Shown here: positions 1-5,196 of the stretch, in pieces
How the letters are laid out: the number at the start of each line of letters is the position of its first letter
How positions within the stretch are numbered: position 1 is the stretch's first letter
DNA from: an uncultured Sporolactobacillus sp.
GTDB lineage: Bacteria > Bacillota > Bacilli > Bacillales > Sporolactobacillaceae
Length of the DNA stretch: 5,244 nt
NCBI GenBank assembly: GCA_900543345.1
Contig: UQRJ01000223.1
Coordinates: forward strand, 1 to 5,244
Direction: 5' to 3'
Notes under the pieces: generated by a model
Databases searched by the model: none
The model's input: only the letters and a program-made list of their open reading frames with translations
Told to the model about the DNA's origin: nothing
Made by a program: the position numbers and the translations under genes

Positions 1-46
1 AGATGTCTTAGGGTCTCGTGGGCTCGGAGATGTGTATAAGAGACAG
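1..46. other. Untrimmed Illumina Nextera i7-side adapter (left contig end)
   Basis: This is synthetic library sequence, not genome. Positions 28-46 are the 19-base Tn5 mosaic end used in Nextera kits (AGATGTGTATAAGAGACAG). Positions 13-27 are the Nextera read-2 adapter arm. Positions 5-12 (GTCTTAGG) read as the reverse complement of the i7 index CCTAAGAC, which I recall as Nextera XT index N726. Positions 1-4 (AGAT) are the end of the P7 primer. The same block recurs inverted at the right end, as expected when adapter read-through is assembled. It should be masked before any gene calling. Confidence 0.98.
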
Positions 47-126
47 GTTTTATTCAGCGGACGCCGCGCGGACGGATTGTAACGGATATGGCTTATAAGC
101 ATTTCAACATGGAAAGGAAAGGTTGA
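47..126 (+). CDS. ruvB: RuvB C-terminal tail (partial, 5' end missing): Holliday junction branch migration DNA helicase
   Basis: This is the last 25 complete codons of ruvB, read in the frame 49-51, 52-54 and so on to TGA at 124-126. The peptide starts FIQRTPRGRIVTDMAYKHF and ends NMERKG. The FIQRTPRGR block is the characteristic end of the RuvB winged-helix domain, which contacts DNA. The two bases 47-48 (GT) belong to a codon, probably Gly, whose first base lies in the adapter junction. RuvB is a hexameric AAA+ motor that with RuvA drives branch migration of Holliday junctions in the cytoplasm; about 300 upstream residues, including the ATPase core, are outside the contig. The DUF2905 gene starts one base after the stop, and its ribosome binding site lies inside these codons. 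The fragment is too short for most gene callers, but the motif and the usual ruvB-queA neighbourhood make it secure. Confidence 0.93.
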
Positions 127-127
127 A

Positions 128-328
128 ATGGGCGATATCGGAAAGCTGCTGATGATTGTCGGTGCCGTACTTTTTCTCGTCGGACTTTGCTGGCCCCTAT
201 TTGGCAGGCTGCCTGGCGATATTTTCATCCGCAGGGGCAACTTCACTTTTGCTTTTCCAATTGTGACTTGTCTGCTGGTTAGCATTGTTCTATCGTTGAT
301 CTTTTTTGTTCTCGGTCATTTTCGTTAA
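128..328 (+). CDS. DUF2905 family small membrane protein
   Basis: A 66-residue protein of unknown function. Two hydrophobic segments (about residues 6-24 and 43-63) flank a conserved-looking loop with GRLPGDI (26-32), followed by a basic stretch RRGNF (35-39) and FPIVT (43-47). This arrangement is the DUF2905 signature as I know it: GRLPGD, then a basic residue pair, then PxVT leading into the second helix. The length is normal for the family. The ATG at 128 lies one base after the ruvB TGA. A purine-rich site at 111-122 (GGAAAGGAAAGG), inside the ruvB coding end, gives a 5-base spacer, so translation is probably coupled to ruvB. The next gene, queA, starts 14 bases downstream of its stop. 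A DUF2905 gene beside ruvB and queA is a common arrangement in Bacilli. It is probably in the cytoplasmic membrane; its function is not known and the sequence does not reveal it. Confidence 0.9.
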   Translation: MGDIGKLLMIVGAVLFLVGLCWPLFGRLPGDIFIRRGNFTFAFPIVTCLLVSIVLSLIFFVLGHFR

Positions 329-342
329 ACGGAAGAGAGTGC

Positions 343-1398
343 ATGTTCATTATGGAACTGTCGGAATTTGATTATGATTTGCCGAAGGAATTGATTGCCC
401 AAACGCCGTTAAAGGATCGGGCGGCGTCGCGGCTGATGATTGTGAATCCGAATACGGGGCGGATCGACCATCGCCGGTTTTCCGATATTATCGATTATTT
501 GAATCCTGGCGATTGTCTCGTCCTCAACGATACAAAGGTATTACCGGCGCGCCTGATCGGCGTCAAAGAGGAGACCGGCGCGAAGATCGAACTGCTGCTG
601 CTAAAACGGAAAGAAGGCGATACGTGGGAATGTCTGGCTAAACCGGCCAAACGGCTTCGTGAGGGGATGCACATCCGCTTCGGCGACGGACGGCTGGAAG
701 CCATATGCGATCGGGCGCTCGACGAAGGGCGACGCATCGTTACCTTCAAATACGAGGGGATTTTTTACGAAGTGCTTGAGGCGCTTGGCGAGATGCCGTT
801 GCCGCCATATATTAAGAAACAGCTGGATGACCCGGATATGTACCAGACGGTGTATGCTAAACATCCCGGTTCGGCCGCGGCGCCGACCGCCGGCTTACAT
901 TTTACGAAATCCTTGCTGGCGGCAATCCGTAAAAAAAGAGTGCAACTCGTTTTTCTAACTTTGCATGTCGGCCTGGGAACTTTCCGACCGGTCAAGGTGG
1001 AAAAAATAGAAGAACATAAAATGCATTCGGAATTTTACCAGCTGTCCGCCGATGCGGCAGAAATGTTGACGCGCTCCAGAGCAGAAGGCCATCGGATCAT
1101 TGCCTGTGGGACGACGGTCATCCGTACGTTGGAGACCATCACGGCAAAATATGACGGGGTATTCCGCGAAGCATCCGGTTGGACGGACATTTTCATCTAT
1201 CCCGGTTTCAAATATCGGGCCATCGATGCGATGATTACCAATTTTCATCTGCCGAAGTCGACGTTGATTATGCTGGTGAGTGCGTTTGCCGGCCGCGATT
1301 TCATTCTCCGGGCGTATCGGGAAGCAGTGAAAGAGCGCTATCGCTTCTTTAGTTTCGGAGATGCGATGTTCATTGAGGAAGGAAATAAGAATTTATGA
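343..1398 (+). CDS. queA: QueA: S-adenosylmethionine:tRNA ribosyltransferase-isomerase
   Basis: QueA transfers and isomerises the ribosyl moiety of S-adenosylmethionine onto preQ1 already in tRNA (GUN anticodons: Tyr, His, Asn, Asp), giving epoxyqueuosine. Diagnostic blocks are LIAQTPLKDRAASRLM (17-32), LNDTKVLPARL (61-71), HPGSAAAPTAGLHFT (174-188), LHVGLGTFRPV (207-217), HKMHSEFY (225-232), GTTVIRTLE (256-264) and the C-terminal DAMITNFHLPKSTLIMLVSA (295-314). At 351 residues it is near the usual 340-350, and no key block is missing. The start is ambiguous. ATG 343 has the better spacing from a weak site (GGAAGAGAG, 331-339). ATG 352 gives MELSEFDYDLP, which matches typical QueA N-termini more closely and makes 348 residues. 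The gene overlaps tgt by four bases (ATGA, 1395-1398), so the two successive queuosine enzymes are likely translationally coupled. Acts in the cytoplasm. Confidence 0.97.
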   Translation: MFIMELSEFDYDLPKELIAQTPLKDRAASRLMIVNPNTGRIDHRRFSDIIDYLNPGDCLVLNDTKVLPARLIGVKEETGAKIELLLLKRKEGDTWECLAKPAKRLREGMHIRFGDGRLEAICDRALDEGRRIVTFKYEGIFYEVLEALGEMPLPPYIKKQLDDPDMYQTVYAKHPGSAAAPTAGLHFTKSLLAAIRKKRVQLVFLTLHVGLGTFRPVKVEKIEEHKMHSEFYQLSADAAEMLTRSRAEGHRIIACGTTVIRTLETITAKYDGVFREASGWTDIFIYPGFKYRAIDAMITNFHLPKSTLIMLVSAFAGRDFILRAYREAVKERYRFFSFGDAMFIEEGNKNL

Positions 1399-2537
1399 CG
1401 GAACCGCTGACTTATGAATTGATGAAGACCGAGAAACACACGGGTGCGCGGCTAGGCCGGCTGCATACGCCGCATGGGGTATTTGCGACGCCGATGTTCA
1501 TGCCGGTTGGTACCCAAGCGACAGTCAAAACGATGAGCCCGCGTGAGTTAACGGAAATCGGCGCCGGCGTGATCCTAAGCAATACGTATCATTTGTGGCT
1601 GCGTCCCGGTGAAAAGATTGTTGCGGAAGCCGGCGGACTGCATCATTTTATGAACTGGGATCGCGGGATACTCACCGATTCTGGCGGCTTTCAGGTATTT
1701 AGCCTGAGTCAATTACGCGATATTACGGAAGAAGGTGTTCATTTCCGTAATCATCTGAACGGCGCGGCAATGTTTCTGACACCGGAAAAATCGATTGCCA
1801 TTCAAAATGCGCTCGGATCGGATATCATGATGTCACTGGACGAATGCCCGCCATATCCGTCGACCCGCGAGTATATGGCACAATCAGTGGGGCGGACAAG
1901 TCGCTGGGCGCAGCGCTGCCGTCGCGCCAATGCCCATCCGGATCGCCAAGCGCTGTTCGGCATCGTCCAGGGCGGCGTTTACGGAGATCTGCGCCGGCAG
2001 TCGGCCGCGGATCTAACTTCACTGGATTTCTCCGGCTATTCGATCGGTGGATTGTCCGTCGGCGAACCGAAATCGATGATGTATGAAATCTTGGAACAGA
2101 CGACGCCGCTTCTGCCATCTGGGAAACCACGTTACTTAATGGGTGTCGGTTCGCCGGATGCCTTGATCGAAGGCGTGATTCGCGGCATCGATATGTTCGA
2201 TTGCGTCTTGCCGACGCGCATTGCCCGCAACGGAACATGCTTGACGTCCCACGGCCGGCTTGTTATCAAGAACGCTGCCTTTGCCCATGATTTCGGACCG
2301 ATTGACGATCAGTGCGACTGCCGGGTCTGTCGTCAGTATTCCAGGGCATACATACGGCATTTGATCAAAGCAAACGAAACATTCGGAATTCGTCTGACTA
2401 CTTATCATAATCTCTATTTTTTGATAAAATTAATGGAGCATGTCCGCTCCGCGATTCAAAACGACCGGCTGCTCGATTTCAGGGACGAATTTTTTGAAAC
2501 ATATGGTTTCAATAAACCGAATGCCAAAAATTTCTAA
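1395..2537 (+). CDS. tgt: Tgt: queuine/preQ1 tRNA-guanine transglycosylase
   Basis: Tgt exchanges guanine at position 34 of GUN-anticodon tRNAs for preQ1, the step before QueA. All catalytic features known from the Zymomonas enzyme are present. TDSGGFQVFSLS (94-105) carries the general acid/base Asp95. The base pocket includes Asp149/Cys151 in SLDECPPYP (147-155), GIVQGG (189-194) and GYSIGGLSVGE (214-224). MFDCVLPTR (267-275) carries the nucleophile Asp269. Zinc ligands are Cys307, Cys309, Cys312 (CDCRVC) and His338. The length of 380 residues is normal, and the end YGFNKPNAKNF is, from memory, nearly identical to Bacillus Tgt. The ATG overlaps the queA stop as ATGA. A ribosome binding site GAGGAAGGA (1375-1383), inside queA, sits 11 bases upstream. 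Catalytically intact by inspection. Confidence 0.98.
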   Translation: MTEPLTYELMKTEKHTGARLGRLHTPHGVFATPMFMPVGTQATVKTMSPRELTEIGAGVILSNTYHLWLRPGEKIVAEAGGLHHFMNWDRGILTDSGGFQVFSLSQLRDITEEGVHFRNHLNGAAMFLTPEKSIAIQNALGSDIMMSLDECPPYPSTREYMAQSVGRTSRWAQRCRRANAHPDRQALFGIVQGGVYGDLRRQSAADLTSLDFSGYSIGGLSVGEPKSMMYEILEQTTPLLPSGKPRYLMGVGSPDALIEGVIRGIDMFDCVLPTRIARNGTCLTSHGRLVIKNAAFAHDFGPIDDQCDCRVCRQYSRAYIRHLIKANETFGIRLTTYHNLYFLIKLMEHVRSAIQNDRLLDFRDEFFETYGFNKPNAKNF

Positions 2538-2558
2538 AAAACGGAAGGATGAAGCTCG

Positions 2559-2876
2559 ATGCAAGGTATTATGGTACAATTTGTACTGCCGATGGTCCTG
2601 TTCATTGCGATTTTTTATTTTCTACTGATCAGGCCGCAACAGAAACGGACAAGGGAAACACATGAGATGCAATCGTCGCTGAATCGGGGGGATAAGGTGA
2701 TCACGATCGGCGGCCTGCAGGGCACGATCGAATCGATCGACGACCAGAATATCGTTCTTAAGAGCAGCAGCAGCAAGCTGTCCTTTGAGCGTGGCGCGGT
2801 ACGTGCGGTGATCAAGAAATCGGGCGCACCGGCCGCCGGCGAGAGCGATGAGGCAAAAAAAAGCCCGAGTAAATAA
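2559..2876 (+). CDS. yajC: YajC: SecDF-associated preprotein translocase subunit
   Basis: A small single-span membrane protein that associates with SecD-SecF and the SecYEG/YidC translocase. Residues 5-23 form the transmembrane helix (VQFVLPMVLFIAIFYFLLI), followed by the hallmark RPQQKRTRE (24-32). The cytoplasmic domain contains LNRGDKVITIGGLQGTIESI (about 40-59), the conserved YajC core. The length of 105 residues is typical. The start at 2559 is supported by AAGGA (2545-2549) nine bases upstream; an internal ATG at 2571 (MVQFV) would also leave the helix intact but lacks this spacing. A run of four AGC codons (2763-2774) gives a Ser4 tract where many homologues have a short acidic/glycine turn. 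The C-terminal tail (AAGESDEAKKSPSK) is charged and low in complexity. It begins 21 bases after tgt and ends nine bases before the hairpin terminator, so it is probably the last gene of the ruvB-queA-tgt unit. Confidence 0.95.
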   Translation: MQGIMVQFVLPMVLFIAIFYFLLIRPQQKRTRETHEMQSSLNRGDKVITIGGLQGTIESIDDQNIVLKSSSSKLSFERGAVRAVIKKSGAPAAGESDEAKKSPSK

Positions 2877-2885
2877 GCGGCGCAT

Positions 2886-2926
2886 AAAAAAAGCGGCACG
2901 GGAAAGATTCCGGGTCGCCTTTTTTT
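2886..2926 (+). terminator. Intrinsic terminator between the convergent genes yajC and the TIGR04086 gene
   Basis: A stem of about ten pairs (2893-2903 with 2908-2919, tetraloop AAGA at 2904-2907, one bulged C at 2918, one A/G mismatch) is flanked by seven A (2886-2892) and seven T (2920-2926). On the + strand it gives a hairpin plus U-tract nine bases after the yajC stop. The A tract would become a U-tract for transcripts coming from the - strand gene, whose stop lies eight bases away, so it can serve both genes. The - strand form is weaker, because the two G-U pairs become A/C mismatches. Confidence 0.88.
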
Positions 2927-2933
2927 GCGATCG

Positions 2934-3317
2934 TCAGCGGCCGTGCCGGCTGGAAAACAGATTGACACCGGCCGTACCTCCGACGGCCGCGGCGGCGATA
3001 TTGCCGAGAAAGTAGAGGTATTGGGCGATACCGGGCGCTTGCTCCAGCCCGAGATATTGAAAAAGCAGGCTGAAAAGGCTGTAACATAGTCCGGTCATCG
3101 CGCCGATCAGCATTCCTTTCCGTCGCATTTTTGATCCGGCCACCGTTCCGCCGATAAACAGAGCAACCATTGAGACAATCACGGGAAGAGCCGATCCACT
3201 TGTTTCGGCAAACGATGTAAAACGTAGCAGTGACGCAAGCAGCAGGGCAGAAGCGAGAATAACGACAAACGCTGCGACCATTCCGTACGTTACGGCCGCT
3301 AACCAATTGCGGGTCAA
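2934..3317 (-). CDS. TIGR04086 family membrane protein (YrzE-like)
   Basis: A 127-residue integral membrane protein of unknown function. Four hydrophobic segments are visible at about residues 7-27, 38-58, 66-84 and 95-115, with a basic loop KMRRKG between the second and third. Pattern, size and location (next to yajC, opposite strand, near spoVB) match the TIGR04086 family, whose Bacillus member I recall as YrzE; this is recognition by pattern and context, not by a strict motif. I chose TTG at 3315-3317 as start because GGAGGTG (3324-3330 on the + strand) stands eight bases upstream. GTG at 3318-3320 is possible with a 5-base spacer. The frame stays open upstream to 3566, but that extension is polar and has no ribosome binding site. 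The gene converges on yajC and diverges from the DUF421 gene. In spore formers the family is sometimes linked to sporulation loci; a role here is inference only. Confidence 0.85.
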   Translation of the reverse strand: MTRNWLAAVTYGMVAAFVVILASALLLASLLRFTSFAETSGSALPVIVSMVALFIGGTVAGSKMRRKGMLIGAMTGLCYSLFSLLFQYLGLEQAPGIAQYLYFLGNIAAAAVGGTAGVNLFSSRHGR

Positions 3318-3323
3318 CACGAA

Positions 3324-3330
3324 CACCTCC
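3324..3330 (-). promoter_or_regulatory. Shine-Dalgarno site fixing a non-ATG start
   Basis: Read on the - strand this is GGAGGTG, the strongest anti-16S match near any start in the window. It lies 8 bases before TTG (3317-3315) and 5 bases before GTG (3320-3318). It decides the start of the TIGR04086 gene against the much longer open frame that reaches back to 3566. Confidence 0.8.
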
Positions 3331-3335
3331 GTCGC

Positions 3336-3358
3336 GCCCTGCCAGGAAGTTGCAGGGC
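3336..3358 (-). repeat. Perfect 7-bp inverted repeat in the TIGR04086 gene leader
   Basis: GCCCTGC (3336-3342) and GCAGGGC (3352-3358) are exact inverted repeats around a 9-base loop. On the - strand the hairpin would end five bases before the GGAGGTG ribosome binding site. No T-run follows, so it is not a canonical terminator. It could be an RNA leader hairpin or an operator-like dyad in the 173-base divergent spacer 3318-3490. Nothing else recognisable is visible in that spacer: it has an isolated AT-rich -10-like stretch on the - strand at 3369-3374 and no convincing -35 partner. Confidence 0.5.
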
Positions 3359-3490
3359 TCGTTCTCAATTTATATGTGTATGCAGACAAGCCAAAGTCCA
3401 TGACAAATATAGGAATGCATCGCTGCTCATGATTGCGGGCCATCCCGTCCATACTAAATCGTAATGATGAAAGGTGGGTGGAAACAGGCA

Positions 3491-3982
3491 ATGGCAACGG
3501 CGACGCTGAGAATGCTGGTATTAATATTTGTCGTGCGGGCGGGTTTTGGAAAATTGCTTGTCGCAAGGGCCGACCGGCGGAGACTTTCCGACCTGGTCGT
3601 GCTGCTTACTGCGGTTGAGCTCTCCCTTTTTGCCGTGATCCGTCCGGACGAACCGTTTTTACTTTTCCTGATCCCGTTGCTTTTTCTGATGTTCACCTAC
3701 CGGATTTCGTTGCTGCTGAATCGGTTGAACATCAAATGGGCGGTCTCTCGTCCCGATGTGCAGACCGTGCCTGCTTTACCTGTTCAACCACCGGTGGCTG
3801 TGCCACTTGTGGAGAGTGGCAAAGTACGGGCCGATAATCTGAAAAAAATCGGCAAGACGCAGCTCTGGCTGCGGCGGGAACTGCACAGATTGGGCGTGGA
3901 TTTGCGGCGGGTAAATTATCTGACGATAGACTGGAGCGGCAGTTTTTACATCGATTTTGATCGGCGAATGCCGAAGAATTAA
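3491..3982 (+). CDS. Short, diverged DUF421 family membrane protein (YrbG-like)
   Basis: A 163-residue protein of unknown function. Three hydrophobic segments (about residues 5-20, 33-50 and 58-77) precede a soluble C-terminal part. The family match rests on several points: GK after the first helix (20-21), LSDLVVLLTAVELS (32-45), LNRLNIKW closing the third helix, then ESGKVRADNLKKIGKTQLWLRRELHRLGVDLRRVNYLTIDWSGSFYI. The last part parallels the DUF421 pattern of G-K-hydrophobic, E/D-N-L-K, L-x-x-x-L-R, G-hydrophobic, V-x-Y-hydrophobic-x-hydrophobic-x-x-x-G. It is shorter than the roughly 200-230 residues usual in Bacillus members. The normal GxPxxL link is replaced by a proline-rich VPALPVQPPVAVPLV. 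The start at 3491 has GGTGG nine bases upstream; in-frame ATGs at 3464 and 3467 lack a site. Its stop interlocks with that of spoVB. The locus in Bacillus carries a DUF421 gene (yrbG) at this place, which supports the call. Confidence 0.78.
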   Translation: MATATLRMLVLIFVVRAGFGKLLVARADRRRLSDLVVLLTAVELSLFAVIRPDEPFLLFLIPLLFLMFTYRISLLLNRLNIKWAVSRPDVQTVPALPVQPPVAVPLVESGKVRADNLKKIGKTQLWLRRELHRLGVDLRRVNYLTIDWSGSFYIDFDRRMPKN

Positions 3983-5196
3983 CGGATCCATTTGCCGACA
4001 AGCGGCAGTTGACGAAGCTGTTCTTTCTGAATGAGACCAATCAGCAGCGCGGCGATTGTGTAGCACGTGGCGACAATCGCGATCAGCAGCGCCGTCCGGG
4101 GAAGAAGGCCCAGAGCGGTGAAACTGCGGGCGATCAAGGTCCGGGCCAACAAGGCTGAAGCGATGATCAAAACAGCGCTGCGCAGATAGTCTTTTAGAAT
4201 CAGCGAGAAACCGATCGCTCGGAACATCACCGCAACGTGCAGCATTGTTACGAGCAGTACGTTGACGCAGATAGCCAGAGCCGTTCCGTATATACCGAAC
4301 TGCGGCTGGCTGGTCAGCAGCATCAGCAGTATGATTTTGACAATGGCACCGATCAGTGTATTGCGCATGGCTGCCCCGGCGAGATCGAGTGCCTGCAGGA
4401 CGGCATGAACCGGTGCCTGAAAGTAAAAGACAAGGAAAAAAGGAGCCATCAGATAAAGAAACGGCGCCGACTCCGGGGCGTTGTAAATAATCTGCATCAG
4501 CGGCTTGGCAAAACTGCAGGTTACAACGATCGACAGACCGCCGGTAACCATCGCGATACGTAAGGCCTGATTGAGCCGGTAGTGAATCATGCCGTAATTT
4601 TTTCGAGCAAATGCTTCGCTGACTGCGGGGACAAGCGAGATGTGCAAGGCGTGTGTGATAAAGCCGGGGAGCAGCAGCAGCGTCATCGCGTAACCGGTTA
4701 GTTGGCCGTACAGCTCTGCCGAAACTTTCAGCGAATAACCGGCGACGGCCAGACTGTGCGAGACAATCATCGGCTCGATAAAATTGCTGAGCGAACCGAT
4801 TAGCCGGCTGCCCATTGTCGGCAGGCCGATGTCGAGCAGCCGGCGCAGCGTCGCCTGCTTCTCTTTAAAAGCGGTCGGGCGCATCGCCTGCAGGCGTAAG
4901 CCGCGCTCTTTATGGAATTCGTGCAGCATGTAGAGGAGAGAAGCGCATTCGCCGGCGGATCCGGCAATCATTGCTCCTGCCGCAGCGTAAGCGACGCCGT
5001 AGGGCATCAATAAATTAGCCAGTGTAACGACGAGTGAGATACGGACGACCTGCTCGACAATGCCCGACAAAGCGTAGGGCGTCATATTGCGGATACCTTG
5101 GAAATAACCGCGAATGACCGAGCTGACTGCCACGATCGGTACAACTGGGATGATTGCCATCAACGGATAGACGACACGCGTATCGGCGAACAGATA
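3979..5196 (-). CDS. spoVB: SpoVB: stage V sporulation protein B, MOP-superfamily flippase (partial, N-terminus missing)
   Basis: This is the C-terminal 405 residues of a polytopic MATE/MurJ-like exporter of the polysaccharide-synthesis family. In Bacillus, SpoVB is needed for spore cortex peptidoglycan and is thought to flip lipid-linked precursors across the outer forespore membrane. Numbering from the first genomic codon (Tyr at 5196-5194), typical SpoVB blocks are SSVIRGYFQGIRNMTPYALS (25-44), EQVVRISLVV (48-57), GLPTMGSRLIGSLSNFIEP (124-142) and AELYGQLTGYA (160-170), then LPGFITHALHISLVPAVSEA (176-195). About ten membrane segments remain, including the late ones at 282-296, 303-325, 340-352 and 369-390. 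The Bacillus protein is about 518 residues, so roughly 110 N-terminal residues lie beyond the contig. An apparent GTG start at 5209-5211 with MYKRQ is encoded by adapter and must be discarded. The C-terminus is complete (stop 3979-3981). The promoter is not in the window. Confidence 0.93.
   Translation of the reverse strand, partial: YLFADTRVVYPLMAIIPVVPIVAVSSVIRGYFQGIRNMTPYALSGIVEQVVRISLVVTLANLLMPYGVAYAAAGAMIAGSAGECASLLYMLHEFHKERGLRLQAMRPTAFKEKQATLRRLLDIGLPTMGSRLIGSLSNFIEPMIVSHSLAVAGYSLKVSAELYGQLTGYAMTLLLLPGFITHALHISLVPAVSEAFARKNYGMIHYRLNQALRIAMVTGGLSIVVTCSFAKPLMQIIYNAPESAPFLYLMAPFFLVFYFQAPVHAVLQALDLAGAAMRNTLIGAIVKIILLMLLTSQPQFGIYGTALAICVNVLLVTMLHVAVMFRAIGFSLILKDYLRSAVLIIASALLARTLIARSFTALGLLPRTALLIAIVATCYTIAALLIGLIQKEQLRQLPLVGKWIR

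Noticed and set aside
1825..2238. 137-codon open frame on the - strand inside tgt
   Set aside because: It lies entirely antisense to an intact, highly conserved tgt. Its product is Arg/Ser-rich without recognisable domains, typical of a shadow frame.
2763..2774. AGC tetranucleotide-like tandem run as a phase-variation repeat
   Set aside because: It is a four-unit trinucleotide run inside a coding frame. Slippage would only change the number of serines, and the tract is too short to be unstable.
2812..3306. 164-codon - strand frame overlapping the TIGR04086 gene and the yajC end
   Set aside because: The product is Arg/Cys-rich and non-hydrophobic, it runs through the terminator, and it lies out of frame over a coherent four-helix membrane protein.
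3369..3374. Possible sigma-A -10 (TATAAA on the - strand) for the TIGR04086 gene
   Set aside because: No acceptable -35 hexamer is found 16-18 bases upstream. A single AT-rich hexamer in this composition is weak evidence.
3433..3460. Possible promoter TTGCGG, 16-base spacer, TAAATC ahead of the DUF421 gene
   Set aside because: Only three of six -10 bases match and the -35 is partial. This is within chance expectation for the spacer.
3464..3490. Start of the DUF421 gene at ATG 3464 or 3467
   Set aside because: No Shine-Dalgarno sequence precedes them, whereas GGTGG (3477-3481) lies nine bases before ATG 3491, where the hydrophobic N-terminus begins.
3318..3566. Longer form of the TIGR04086 protein starting upstream at 3566 or at an ATG near 3402
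   Set aside because: The extra residues are polar, have no ribosome binding site and overlap the start of the DUF421 gene. A strong GGAGGTG site stands at the correct distance before TTG 3317.
4237..4563. 108-codon + strand frame inside spoVB
   Set aside because: Antisense to the conserved spoVB region, with a low-complexity Gln/Arg-rich product and no ribosome binding site.
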